Assembly: GCA_964398215.1 (NCBI GenBank)
Contig: CAYNNP010000004.1
Span: forward strand, 3,803 to 67,802
DNA: 64,000 bases
Direction: 5' to 3'
Source of the DNA: CAYNNP01 sp964398215
Lineage (GTDB): Bacteria > Planctomycetota > Planctomycetia > Pirellulales > Pirellulaceae
In this document: piece by piece, positions 34,862-43,797 of the stretch
Layout of the letters: each line of letters starts with the position of its first letter
Position numbering within the stretch: position 1 is the first letter of the stretch
Translations under genes and position numbers: made by a program
Notes under the pieces: model-generated
Told to the model about the DNA's origin: nothing
Database searches by the model: none
The model's input: only the letters and a program-made list of their open reading frames with translations

Positions 34862-35350
34862 ATGCAATATCCTGTTCTTCCTGATTTCGGGTGCTTCCCG
34901 CGGTGGCCCGAAAATGGGCGTTCTTTTATCCATCCAGACGATGTTCCGTTGGTGACTCGTTGCTTGCCAAGCGAACGAGTTTTTAAACGCGAACTCTTTG
35001 ATGGCACCTACTATCACTATCGATACGGCAACGTGCGTTTTCGATTGCAACCTTGCATGTGGTTGAAGATTGATCACGAAGGTTTGGATATCGGTGATCT
35101 GGTTGAAACGATCGGAATCGGCATGCAACGTGAGCTTTTTGTAGCCGAGATTTGGGGCATGCACTACATTCGCCGCAAAGGCCGGATCCTGTATCGACTG
35201 CGGCGCGGTCAGGCGAAGATCCCGCGTCTGTATGCGTCACATCAGATGAAACTACTGACGGACAAGTCATCAGTACGCGAGGGCGATGTTCAGCACCCAG
35301 TGCCGCGTTGGAACGGCCAAGGCGAGACTATCGAAGGAATCGATTGGTAG
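34862..35350 (+). CDS. Conserved-looking protein of unknown function
   Basis: I do not recognise this 162-residue protein. It has no signal peptide or membrane segment, is moderately basic, and contains many aromatic and Arg/Tyr residues (TYYHYRYGN, RRKGRILYRLRRG), suggesting a small cytoplasmic RNA- or nucleotide-associated protein, but no motif allows an assignment. It lies 33 bases after the metallopeptidase gene and is probably in the same transcript. The start ATG at 34862 is the only one near the upstream gene and gives a complete frame. Confidence 0.7.
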   Translation: MQYPVLPDFGCFPRWPENGRSFIHPDDVPLVTRCLPSERVFKRELFDGTYYHYRYGNVRFRLQPCMWLKIDHEGLDIGDLVETIGIGMQRELFVAEIWGMHYIRRKGRILYRLRRGQAKIPRLYASHQMKLLTDKSSVREGDVQHPVPRWNGQGETIEGIDW

Positions 35351-35378
35351 TTGTTGGTCGTTCAGTGTCGACAACGCA

Positions 35379-36140
35379 CTACTTTGTAAACGCCAAGCGA
35401 ATCATGTAGCCGGCGGATCGAAGTGCTTCAGAAAATGTTAGCTTGCTGGAACCTCTTGTTCGGTCGGTGAACGTGATCGGCAGCTCCGACATCTTGCTGC
35501 CGTTTTGTTGCAAGCGAACGAGTAGTTCTTCCAGCAATGCATATCCGGTGCATTTCAATTTGCTTCGATCCAGCTTTGACAAAGCGCTAACCCTGTAGCA
35601 ACGAATCGATCCACTGCAGTCTTTCACCGGTAATCGTAGACACAGTCCTGCGAAGCGATTGACGATACCGCTCATGATACGCCGGTGTTTTGGCCAACCA
35701 ACAATCTTTCCTCCGCTGACGTATCGAGACCCTATCACCACGTCGATTTGTGGTTCGTCCTGTGCGGCACGCAATAGGCGAGGCAGATCGACAGGGTTGT
35801 GGCTGAGATCACCATCAAGGTTTATGAAGTAATCGAATTGGCCTTCGATGGCTCGTTCGATCGCAACCAAGGTCGCACTTCCGAGCCCTCGCTCATGTTC
35901 CCGGACAATGACATCCACCCTGTCATCCGCTTGCCAAGCCTCTCGTACCATTTTTGCGGTTTGGTCAGGAGAGTTGTCGTCGACAATCAAGATGTTCGTG
36001 TCAGGCAGCGCCGATCGAACTTGTAGAATCAAGTCCATGATGGATTCCGCTTCGTTGTAGGTGCAAATGCCTACAAGTGTGCGTACTGATTCAGGATCCG
36101 ACGTGGTGTTCAAGGCGCGGTGTATTGTCAAGCAAGTCAA
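35379..36140 (-). CDS. Family 2 glycosyltransferase, dolichyl/polyprenyl-phosphate mannose synthase type
   Basis: The protein of about 253 residues begins with VGICTYNEAESI and contains IVDDNSPD, NLDGDLSH (the DxD metal/nucleotide-binding motif), VIGSRYVSGG and the C-terminal TDRTRGSSKLT motif. This set is that of the DPM1/polyprenol-monophosphomannose synthase subfamily, which transfers a sugar from GDP-mannose (or a related donor) to a lipid phosphate. The product would donate sugar on the outer face of the membrane for glycan or glycoprotein assembly. The start is unclear: the frame opens with TTG at 36140, and other TTG codons lie within 30 bases downstream; the first ten residues are poorly family-like. 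Confidence 0.9.
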   Translation of the reverse strand: MTCLTIHRALNTTSDPESVRTLVGICTYNEAESIMDLILQVRSALPDTNILIVDDNSPDQTAKMVREAWQADDRVDVIVREHERGLGSATLVAIERAIEGQFDYFINLDGDLSHNPVDLPRLLRAAQDEPQIDVVIGSRYVSGGKIVGWPKHRRIMSGIVNRFAGLCLRLPVKDCSGSIRCYRVSALSKLDRSKLKCTGYALLEELLVRLQQNGSKMSELPITFTDRTRGSSKLTFSEALRSAGYMIRLAFTK

Positions 36141-36237
36141 AAACTGGTAGCCGAAAGAGCGTTCAGCCTACCTGACAACTTAACGCGTGCTGTGGAATCA
36201 GGCTACGGGATTTTCGACGAAACACCCGGTAATGGCC

Positions 36238-36663
36238 CTATGCATGCAGCAGAAATGGACTGGTCCATTCAGGTAGTTCGACTTTGGCGTCGGCCCAGCC
36301 TATCGTAAAGCCGTCATCGTCAGGCTTTGTTCTACCGACTGTGGCAGTGACTTGCACAAGCGTTTCTACACCAGTCTGCTTGCTTACAGTGGCACTCATT
36401 TTCTTGGCACGTCTGGCCGCAAAACGATCCGCCATCAGCGACACGATGCCTTCGTTTCCCAGCATCCAATCAAACCGAAATTGGCTTGGCGATGTCTCGG
36501 CATTCATCGCAACATAGACTTCCTGGATTGTATGAACGACATCGATCAGCAACGGTGCGCAAACACGAACATGAGCGGGCAATACCAAAACTGGCGTGCG
36601 GCACTGGTCACGCGCGCTCAGTACCATCTCGGCCGCAAGTCGATTTTTCGATGACTCGATCAT
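36238..36663 (-). CDS. Protein of unknown function linked to the ExeA-like gene
   Basis: The 141-residue product starts eight bases after the stop of the ExeA-like gene on the same strand. It is soluble, without a signal peptide or hydrophobic helix, and alternates strands and helices (RTPVLVLPAHVRVCAPLLIDVV, then KQTGVETLVQVTATVG). I see no known motif. The tight spacing suggests that it works with the ATPase upstream. Confidence 0.65.
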   Translation of the reverse strand: MIESSKNRLAAEMVLSARDQCRTPVLVLPAHVRVCAPLLIDVVHTIQEVYVAMNAETSPSQFRFDWMLGNEGIVSLMADRFAARRAKKMSATVSKQTGVETLVQVTATVGRTKPDDDGFTIGWADAKVELPEWTSPFLLHA

Positions 36664-36671
36664 CTGATTAC

Positions 36672-38423
36672 CTACGAACCTGAACGCATCTTGTGCAGCA
36701 TGTCACGGTAGTCGACATTGCTACGGTCTTGGCGGACCGCTGTTTGAGTAGGCTGAACAACACGAGAAATGCTCACATCATCCTCAATCACGATGATATC
36801 GCTGTCATCGCGAACCTGTATTGGTTCTGGTGCACCGGGAAGCGGTCTGAAGTGCTCACGAGGCTCTTCCATCCAAACGACATCGCTTGCACGCGAGTTT
36901 GGTCCAACAAGCGGCGCTTCGGTTGAAAACAATGTCTCGTTCGCAAGTCGTGACAAGTTGACGATCTCCTCATGGATCTCGCTCTCCAACTCAGTCGCTC
37001 GATTTAGCATCGGTTCCGCGGGTTGAGAACGCGGGCTGACTCGTACATCTTCTTCTTGTTCGTATTCACCAAACAGAACTCGCGGCAATGGCGCCGGTTT
37101 TGGGATGTGCCGTGCAACGTCGGAAGCAACGTTCTCTGCGCTGTGTTCGTCAACAGGCTGCGAACGGTTCATCGATTCATCAAAGTCGATTGCTTGAAAA
37201 TCGAATTCATCGCGATTGATTTCTATCTCTTGGTAGCTTGTTTCTCGGCGAGCAGCAATGTCGGCCGGTTGCTCTGCCGGATCGCAATCCAGATCATCGA
37301 AAACTGGCGGCTCAGGAGCCACGTTGGTCTCCTGGCACGCTGGTGAACTCTGTGTGTCAGGTTTGAGTTCGGCAAAAACGGGTTCTTCACTGGTCGCGCC
37401 GCATGATCCGCAACCCGGTGAACTCACAGGTTGTTCTTCCTGGTGTTCGGTACTGGGTTCTTCGCAGACTGTTTCGCATGCCGCGGTCGGTTTATCCTCA
37501 GTCTCTGTCTCTTGTTCGCATTCAGCAAAATCAGATGAACTGAGTGCGTCATCTGCCGAAAGAGCACCAAATTCAACGGGAGAAACATTGGTGTTTGTGA
37601 TCTCCGGTTCTTCGACCATCGGGCTAGGCAACTGCTGAAGATTCGCCCAAGCGGTATCGATAACTTGCTCGCAAATGTGGTCTTGGTCCGCATCCGCAGC
37701 ACAGTCAATCGCTTCGGTCATCAATTGGTTGATCAGTCTTGGCACACCGCCGCATGCATGGTGGATTGCACCAATCGCCTCGTCGGAGATCGTGTGGTCT
37801 GGGTCGCCACCACAGTTGCGAATCGATTCGCGAATATAGTAGCGAGATTCTTGAGCGTTCAGCGGGTGCAAGTAACAGCGTGTAGAGACACGTTGAACGA
37901 AAGATTCCATGGCTGGAGCGGTCATCGTTTCTTCGAGTTTGACACCACCGCAAATGACAGTACTGACTCGAGGCTCACCCTCACGCATGACGTTCGTCGT
38001 CATGCGAATGGCTTCCAAGACTTCCTGCGATAGATTTTGGCCTTCGTCGACAATCAACAGTAGGCCATCCTCTGCCGACGCGGGGCCGCAGACGAAATCT
38101 GCAAGTGCTAAATGCAAATCGCCCTGAACGTCCTTCAAATCAACGCCCAAATGATGAAGCACATGTCGCTGTAATCCATTGACGTCTTGGATCGTGGTAT
38201 CACCGACCACGACGACGTTATGTGATTCCTTGAAGTCACGCGCGAGCTGATTGCAAATCAGTGACTTGCCGGTACCAGGCGGTCCAATGACGACTGAGAT
38301 TCCATCGCGACTGCGAATGCTTCGATGAATTCGGGCCAGGGTTTCTTCAACGCAGCCGTGAGGCACGTATCGTGAAGCACAGGGGAACGCTGGAAATGGT
38401 GGAAGCTGATTGGTTGTGTCCAT
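36672..38423 (-). CDS. ExeA/GspA-type AAA ATPase with long acidic C-terminal tail
   Basis: The first 250 residues form an AAA+ domain: PFPAFPCASRYV opening, Walker A GPPGTGKS (47-54), Walker B LLLIVDEG (121-128), and a sensor-type Arg-containing helix region ending AGGVPRLINQL. The fold and the DEGQNL motif are those of ExeA/GspA, which assembles secretin or helps cell-wall passage in type II secretion, and of TniB-like ATPases. The remaining 330 residues are highly acidic, Ser/Glu/Pro-rich and probably disordered, with several short Cys-containing stretches near 340-360. ExeA normally ends in a peptidoglycan-binding domain; here none is recognisable. It is 40 or so bases from two genes of unknown function. 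Confidence 0.85.
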   Translation of the reverse strand: MDTTNQLPPFPAFPCASRYVPHGCVEETLARIHRSIRSRDGISVVIGPPGTGKSLICNQLARDFKESHNVVVVGDTTIQDVNGLQRHVLHHLGVDLKDVQGDLHLALADFVCGPASAEDGLLLIVDEGQNLSQEVLEAIRMTTNVMREGEPRVSTVICGGVKLEETMTAPAMESFVQRVSTRCYLHPLNAQESRYYIRESIRNCGGDPDHTISDEAIGAIHHACGGVPRLINQLMTEAIDCAADADQDHICEQVIDTAWANLQQLPSPMVEEPEITNTNVSPVEFGALSADDALSSSDFAECEQETETEDKPTAACETVCEEPSTEHQEEQPVSSPGCGSCGATSEEPVFAELKPDTQSSPACQETNVAPEPPVFDDLDCDPAEQPADIAARRETSYQEIEINRDEFDFQAIDFDESMNRSQPVDEHSAENVASDVARHIPKPAPLPRVLFGEYEQEEDVRVSPRSQPAEPMLNRATELESEIHEEIVNLSRLANETLFSTEAPLVGPNSRASDVVWMEEPREHFRPLPGAPEPIQVRDDSDIIVIEDDVSISRVVQPTQTAVRQDRSNVDYRDMLHKMRSGS

Positions 38424-38560
38424 GTCATGAAACCCAAACTAGGAGCACTGTGGAAGGCAGTAAGATCGGTTGCTAATCCGTGGAAACGGACTCATCCTTA
38501 CTATCGGTAAACTTGAACATCACTCTGAACTAGAATCGCTCGTAAAAGCAATCAGTTTGA

Positions 38561-39331
38561 TCATTTGAATGAAAGCAAGGCGACTGCCGCAATGACTGCA
38601 AACGCTACGGTCAGGCGGCGCACATGCACTGACATCGGCTGGCGCGTTGCCAAGGAGCCTGGCTGAAAATTGACGGTCATGGTTGGTTCATAACTAGTCT
38701 GCAACGGGCTTTGAATCCGAGTTGTCATTGAACCATCTTTCGCTGACGTCAGCCGAACTTCGGGACTGGAACGTTGCCAAATTGAAAACATACCAACGGC
38801 AAGAAGGGCTACTGCAGCCGCTATCAAGAACGAGAGCGTCGTGAAACCGCCGCTGATTGTTTTGCCGAAAGTGATTTTTGGTGGCTTGGCAGATTGCTTT
38901 TCAAGTTCAATGTTCCGCTGGGCGACTTGGACCTGAGTGGCTGCAAGTTGCTTTTCGGATTCCCAGAATCCTTGCTCACCAGCATCCGTATTTGGCGCCG
39001 AATCTTGCTCGCCTGCGATGAACTGCGCTTGGACAACGTCCGAGCTGGGCTTGGTGCTGGCTGGCCGACTGGCATAATAGTCGCTCAGAGCATGATTCCA
39101 TTTCGCGGTCGCCAACTCTGCTGACGGCAAGTATTTTGGAATGAGTTGATGTCGTTTTTGCAATCGTTTTAGATTTGGATCGTCGATAGCCAGCGAATAG
39201 GTCGCATGGCCCGATTCTTGCCGAATCAGAACGAGTTGGCGGTCAGCCGCTTTGGGCCACATCGCGAGTACAATGACGGACACGGCGAGCGCGAACACAA
39301 TGCAGTCAAGGTTGGCGATACGTTTGATCAT
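38561..39331 (-). CDS. Membrane protein of unknown function upstream of the ExeA-like gene
   Basis: From the ATG at 39331 the product is 256 residues. It has three hydrophobic segments: near the N-terminus (about 8-26), at about 165-185 and at the C-terminus (about 237-253). Between the first two are a Gln/Lys/Asp-rich soluble region and a coiled-coil-like run (EKQLAATQVQVAQRNIELEK). The longer frame upstream would run under the divergent trpF gene and is unlikely. The layout, two outer helices around a coiled coil, recalls Wzz-like chain-length regulators, but I see no Pro-rich signature, so I leave it unassigned. It precedes the ExeA-type ATPase gene by 137 bp. Confidence 0.7.
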   Translation of the reverse strand: MIKRIANLDCIVFALAVSVIVLAMWPKAADRQLVLIRQESGHATYSLAIDDPNLKRLQKRHQLIPKYLPSAELATAKWNHALSDYYASRPASTKPSSDVVQAQFIAGEQDSAPNTDAGEQGFWESEKQLAATQVQVAQRNIELEKQSAKPPKITFGKTISGGFTTLSFLIAAAVALLAVGMFSIWQRSSPEVRLTSAKDGSMTTRIQSPLQTSYEPTMTVNFQPGSLATRQPMSVHVRRLTVAFAVIAAVALLSFK

Positions 39332-39454
39332 CGGATTGGGTTGCCCACGAGTGAGATGAAACCAACAATCAGATGATCGGCAACTCGCGATGCAACGAGC
39401 CAACGAATGTGGCAAGTTTTGCGGACTGTACCAATTAAGCAATAACGAGCGTTG

Positions 39455-40123
39455 ATGTTTCACACCAAGATTTGCGGTGTTCGCACCAAGACTGATATCG
39501 ATTGGGTCGCCAAATCCGGCGCTGATGCTATCGGTCTGAATTTCTTTCCACCCAGTGTCCGCTATGTCGATCCGCAATTCGAATCGACGCAGCAGCTTGG
39601 TCAATACGCGAAGGAAAGCGGGCTGCTGGTCGTTGGCGTTTTCGTGAACGCGCCGACAGTAAAGATGCTAAGAATCGCAGAACAAATCCCACTGGATGTG
39701 ATCCAGTTGCATGGTGACGAACCCAATGCGCAAGCAATCGAGTTAATCAAGGCCGAGCATCGAGTGATCCGTGCAGTCAAACTGCCAACGGTCGGACTGA
39801 CCAAACAAAACATAGATGATGTGACCGAAATTTGGCGTGACCACCCATGTCATCTGTTGTTGGATGCTGATGGCGGGGCTCAGCATGGTGGCAGTGGCAA
39901 GCAGTTGGATTGGATTGTGGTACGACAGTGGGCAGCCCAGTGGGATGCAAGCTGGACGCTTGCTGGCGGACTAAACGCCGTGAATGTCGCCCAGGCCGTT
40001 CAAGATTCAAACGCACCTAGTGTCGATACTGCCAGTGGCGTGGAACAGCCACGCGGCACGAAATCACGTGAATTGATCGAGGTGTTCGTCAAGTCTCGAA
40101 AAGCAGCATCAAACCGGCAGTAG
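39455..40123 (+). CDS. trpF: Phosphoribosylanthranilate isomerase
   Basis: The 222-residue protein has the TrpF pattern: MFHTKICGVRTKTDID with the catalytic Cys (KICG), GADAIGLNFFPPSVRYV, the second catalytic Asp in LLLDADGG, and AGGLNAVNVAQAV near the end with SGVEQPRGTKS binding the phosphate. It isomerises N-(5-phosphoribosyl)anthranilate in tryptophan synthesis in the cytoplasm. A TTG one codon upstream opens the frame, but the ATG at 39455 matches the usual family start. No other trp gene is adjacent, as is frequent in planctomycetes. Confidence 0.95.
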   Translation: MFHTKICGVRTKTDIDWVAKSGADAIGLNFFPPSVRYVDPQFESTQQLGQYAKESGLLVVGVFVNAPTVKMLRIAEQIPLDVIQLHGDEPNAQAIELIKAEHRVIRAVKLPTVGLTKQNIDDVTEIWRDHPCHLLLDADGGAQHGGSGKQLDWIVVRQWAAQWDASWTLAGGLNAVNVAQAVQDSNAPSVDTASGVEQPRGTKSRELIEVFVKSRKAASNRQ

Positions 40124-40172
40124 CCAATACATGAGTGATCAGCGTCACGCGATAGAGCGGCCGCAAAGCGGT

Positions 40173-41276
40173 TCATTGAAGTACTTTGTCAATGGCTTTG
40201 ATAACCGACTTGCTCTGTGCCTTGGAGCGGATCTGATCAATCAATTCCAATGCTTCTTTGCCGCCGATTGAATTCAAGGACTTCACACAAGCCACACCAA
40301 CCTTGGTGCAACGCCCACCTGTGTTTTGCAGCGGTTCAAAACAAGCGTTGGCAGCGCCGCCGAGCGCTGCTGTCAATTCAGGCATCTCCGTAGTCGCCCA
40401 CACTAAGGCACGCAGTAGATTTGTAAACTCTTTGTCCATTCGCGTCCGGTCATAATCCATGAATCCCATGAACGCAAATTGAACCATCGGGCCTTCGTCT
40501 CCAATGCTCTCAAGCAACACAGCCATTACACGAACGAATTCTTGTTTGCCCAAATTGTCAATTGCGGCTGCGATCGACTTGAGATATTTCTTTGCGGGCT
40601 TGGAACCCTTGGCAGCGAACGCAAGCCGCAAAACCTCTTGCCAGTGTTTACTTTTTTCTTCGTCAAAGTCTTTGGCAAGATCGCAATAGGCGGTCATCCA
40701 AGCGTCACTGCGCCAAAGAACGGGGCCTTCGACTGCGTCATCGCCGAGTAGTTTTTCAATCAAGGTGACGTATTTTTCGTAGCCACCATCGACATGCGAC
40801 ATGTTCTTTCGCAAATGACGCATCATCTGCCTAAGCTTGGCGGTGACCGGACGGTTGCGCACAAAGTGCGGTTTCAATCCGCCAACCACAAGCCAGCCAT
40901 ACGAGAGCTGGCCACCAGTCAGATGGCTGGGCAAAACTTCTATTTGTTCCAGAACAGCAGCTAGCTGCTCCGCTGTAAACTCTGCTTTCTTGAGCGAAAG
41001 AATTTCAGTTGAGGTGTAGAGAATTAGATCGTGGTTCTGTTTGTCATTTTCTCTGTCGTCGCGCAAGCTGAGCCCACCAGAAGTGGAAAGACCAACGGTC
41101 ATCAACAAGCTGAACCCAAATTCGCCCAAGTCTTTGTCAGAGGCATCGTTAAGAAGCTGCTTCCAGACTTTGGTGGTTATGAACCCATCGTCGTCTTCAT
41201 TGGGAAGCTCAAGTTCCGTCCAGATGGACTGCAGTTTTTTGGCGTGAGATTTTGAGACGAGTGGATGAGCGGTCAT
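40173..41276 (-). CDS. HEAT/armadillo-like helical repeat protein, end of operon 2
   Basis: The 367-residue product has no signal peptide or membrane segment. Its sequence is a run of amphipathic helices with recurring LL/AL pairs (ALRALVWATTEMPELTAALGG, VACVKSLNSIGGKEALELIDQI), as in HEAT or armadillo-type scaffolds. I cannot assign a function. It begins nine bases after the stop of the small anchored protein of system 2 and closes the operon, so it may be a cytoplasmic partner of the pseudopilus machinery or a passenger gene. Confidence 0.75.
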   Translation of the reverse strand: MTAHPLVSKSHAKKLQSIWTELELPNEDDDGFITTKVWKQLLNDASDKDLGEFGFSLLMTVGLSTSGGLSLRDDRENDKQNHDLILYTSTEILSLKKAEFTAEQLAAVLEQIEVLPSHLTGGQLSYGWLVVGGLKPHFVRNRPVTAKLRQMMRHLRKNMSHVDGGYEKYVTLIEKLLGDDAVEGPVLWRSDAWMTAYCDLAKDFDEEKSKHWQEVLRLAFAAKGSKPAKKYLKSIAAAIDNLGKQEFVRVMAVLLESIGDEGPMVQFAFMGFMDYDRTRMDKEFTNLLRALVWATTEMPELTAALGGAANACFEPLQNTGGRCTKVGVACVKSLNSIGGKEALELIDQIRSKAQSKSVIKAIDKVLQ

Positions 41277-41285
41277 GACCCCAGG

Positions 41286-41738
41286 CTACTTTGACTGCGA
41301 AGTTGAAACGATCATCCACGTCCGATGATCACTTTCAACAATCCAGCGTTGGCCGTTTGCTGTATCGCTTGGATCGAAATCATCAACTGCACGAAACGAT
41401 CCGCGACTGGCGACCGCCGAGTTGGGATCTGTGACAGCTTCTGCGTATCCAGCATTCCACGGAGCAAGACAAACATCATCGCTTCCGACCGCGCCAAGCT
41501 CTGATCGATCATCGATGACGCCATTTGGCGGAAAGCCTTCGTCCTTTCCAGCGATTCCAGGCGCTCCATCAGGGCCAACTGATAAAATCACCGCCGCCTC
41601 AGAGTCAAAAACAAGGCTTTGCTGATCGGCAATTGCGGTTGGCATTTCACCAACGCGCTTCGTGCTGGCGTTCATCGCGAAACGAAACGCCGCCAACATC
41701 ACAATCGCGATTGCAATGGCGGCTTGCAGCTTAGTCAC
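41286..41738 (-). CDS. Small membrane-anchored protein in system 2 operon
   Basis: The frame opens 21 codons further upstream inside the PilW-like gene, but the GTG at 41738 (overlapping the end of that gene by eight bases) gives a typical N-terminus: three residues, then a hydrophobic helix (about 5-20, LQAAIAIAIVMLAAFRF). The remaining part of the 150-residue protein is soluble and Asp/Gly/Pro-rich (GPDGAPGIAGKDEG, NGVIDDRSEL) and may bind calcium. It has no class III prepilin motif, so it would be an inner-membrane anchored accessory of the pseudopilus. No homologue is known to me. Confidence 0.68.
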   Translation of the reverse strand: MTKLQAAIAIAIVMLAAFRFAMNASTKRVGEMPTAIADQQSLVFDSEAAVILSVGPDGAPGIAGKDEGFPPNGVIDDRSELGAVGSDDVCLAPWNAGYAEAVTDPNSAVASRGSFRAVDDFDPSDTANGQRWIVESDHRTWMIVSTSQSK

Positions 41739-43797
41739 GATAAATGACTGTGGTTTGCCGCAACTGATTGGTAGCTGGGTTTTGGATCCGAATCGAAACA
41801 CGGACCGCTTCGGGATTAGCTATAAAGCAAGGCGTCACACTCTGTTCATTGGTGTCATCGGTACCGAAAATCACTTGCGAATCAAGACCATCCGCACCAG
41901 TATCAGCATTGGCGGTAACAGTCGACCAACGAGTTCCGCGTACAGAATTGGCGCCGCCTTCGGCCTGCAAGAACCCGTCTCTATCGAAGTGATTTGTCGA
42001 AGTGTCAAACGCTGGTTGGAAAACCCTGATTTCACCACCCTGTGTCAGCAGTCGCCCGGACTTGTAAAACACAGTTTGAAATGGCGTGAAGTTGTTGCCA
42101 CTTAGGCCAGCAAGGCCCGAGTAGGGTGTCACCAACATCTGAGCTGCCACACTACTTTGCTGTGGCGTCAGGAACAGTGGACTTGTGCCAGTGCTAAGTG
42201 CATGGGTGGCGCGAGATTGCCAACCACGAAGCGAGCCGCCTGCCAAAACAGGATAGGCTAGGTCGACGAATCCGCCTGTAGTAAATTCATCTCTCAATCC
42301 GGGGTTTGTAAGCCACTGGGTAAGAGCTTCTCGGTAACCAGCATCATCCGGCTTGATCGTATAAGAGACATCGGTAGAACCATTGCCGTCGACATCATTC
42401 GCGGACGAAATGAACGCGGCGTTAGGATCAAAAACCTTGACATCAAACGCGACCAAATTATTCAACAATACATCTTCGCTAATTCGTTCTCTGCCCCAGA
42501 CATCACCGTTGGCATCTAGATGCGAAAAGTCCTCACCCAGAACGTACTCGGGTCTCAAGAAGCCACTCAAGATCCGTGGTGTTACGACGGGAGACGTAAC
42601 ACTGCCGCCAATGCCTCCTGCAGGAGATAGCGGTGGGGCAATCCGGCTGCCATCATCTGCTGTCGCATTCAAGATCGTCATCGGTTCGCCCATCGCCAAC
42701 AGCGGCATGGAACTTGGGAGTGTCCCGCCAATTCCAAGCACATTTCCTGGAACGCGCACATGGCCGAACCGATTCTGTGGTTTCGAAAGATCTTCCAGGC
42801 TATTCGCTGCAACCAATTGGGTAGGTAGCCCAAGATCATTGACAACCCGGCGAACAGATAGATCACATTGTTGGTGTACGCCAGCCATCCCATAGATCCA
42901 GGCGTCGGCAGCAACTGCACTTGAATTTACAGTTGCAATGACGGTTCCACTGGATGTCGATGCAGCCGTTGGCCAACGGTCAGCAGTCATCATTGGAATG
43001 GAAGTCGTGCCAACACCATTTTGGTTCCGAACACTTAGTGTTCGCCGCGGAATAAAGCCATTGGCGGAATTCAAATCAGGCCGAATCAGCAAGACCCGGC
43101 GATGCAATCGAATCCGATCCGGAAACCCGTTGTTGGAATCATCACCATCACCATTCAGATCCACGTCTCCATCGGCATCGACGTACTGTGGCGAACCAGG
43201 CAACGAACTTGCAACATACTCTGGGCTAGCGTAATAGATGATCTCCGCATGTTTAGAACGGATGACAATGGCATCCCAGGGGTCACCTTCAAAGTTGGCC
43301 GGGCTATAAACAATGGACGTTCCGTTGATTCGGTTTCGCTCTTCGACCTTCTTTTGATCCAAGACGAATCGTGGCACCTTACCAGTAAACCAATTGTTGC
43401 CTCTGGCCACTGCTGTGAATGCTAGGTAGTCATCGAAATCCCCGTAGCGAGACTCTGGCAACTGTAGATTGCCCTCATCATCCAAGGACGCACGAAATAA
43501 CGAGGACGTCGCGTTTGTAATGGGCCCTTCTGCATAGATGAAATAACCACTTGGCTCGTATTCTGACGTCGCGGTAATCAGCGGCACCGTACAAGCATTC
43601 ATTTCATCGGACATCCGATTGTTCACATCACGAAGTTGATTCACCAGCTCAACATCAGCGCGACTTTCTTTGACCTGGGCACCCACAAAACCGAATGACT
43701 TTGCCAGCGCGATCATCATCAAAAGTGTGACTGCCATGGCAATCAACATTTCAACGAGAGTAAAACCCGTCGACTTATATTTGGTGTGTTGCATCAT
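41731..43797 (-). CDS. Large GspJ/PilW-like minor pseudopilin, system 2
   Basis: The 688-residue protein has a class III prepilin leader KYKSTG-FTLVEMLIAMAVTLLMMIALAKSF with Glu at position 5, and the helix runs on into RADVELVNQLRDVNNRM as in GspJ/PilW. The GspJ family is usually about 200 residues; this protein has an extra 450 or so residues, beta-rich, with Asp-rich loops (DADGDVDLNGDGDDSNN at about residues 205-221, later DVDGNGSTDV) that resemble calcium-binding motifs. Its stop overlaps the start of the next gene and its start overlaps the stop of the giant GspK-like gene, so translation is coupled. Confidence 0.85.
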   Translation of the reverse strand: MMQHTKYKSTGFTLVEMLIAMAVTLLMMIALAKSFGFVGAQVKESRADVELVNQLRDVNNRMSDEMNACTVPLITATSEYEPSGYFIYAEGPITNATSSLFRASLDDEGNLQLPESRYGDFDDYLAFTAVARGNNWFTGKVPRFVLDQKKVEERNRINGTSIVYSPANFEGDPWDAIVIRSKHAEIIYYASPEYVASSLPGSPQYVDADGDVDLNGDGDDSNNGFPDRIRLHRRVLLIRPDLNSANGFIPRRTLSVRNQNGVGTTSIPMMTADRWPTAASTSSGTVIATVNSSAVAADAWIYGMAGVHQQCDLSVRRVVNDLGLPTQLVAANSLEDLSKPQNRFGHVRVPGNVLGIGGTLPSSMPLLAMGEPMTILNATADDGSRIAPPLSPAGGIGGSVTSPVVTPRILSGFLRPEYVLGEDFSHLDANGDVWGRERISEDVLLNNLVAFDVKVFDPNAAFISSANDVDGNGSTDVSYTIKPDDAGYREALTQWLTNPGLRDEFTTGGFVDLAYPVLAGGSLRGWQSRATHALSTGTSPLFLTPQQSSVAAQMLVTPYSGLAGLSGNNFTPFQTVFYKSGRLLTQGGEIRVFQPAFDTSTNHFDRDGFLQAEGGANSVRGTRWSTVTANADTGADGLDSQVIFGTDDTNEQSVTPCFIANPEAVRVSIRIQNPATNQLRQTTVIYRD

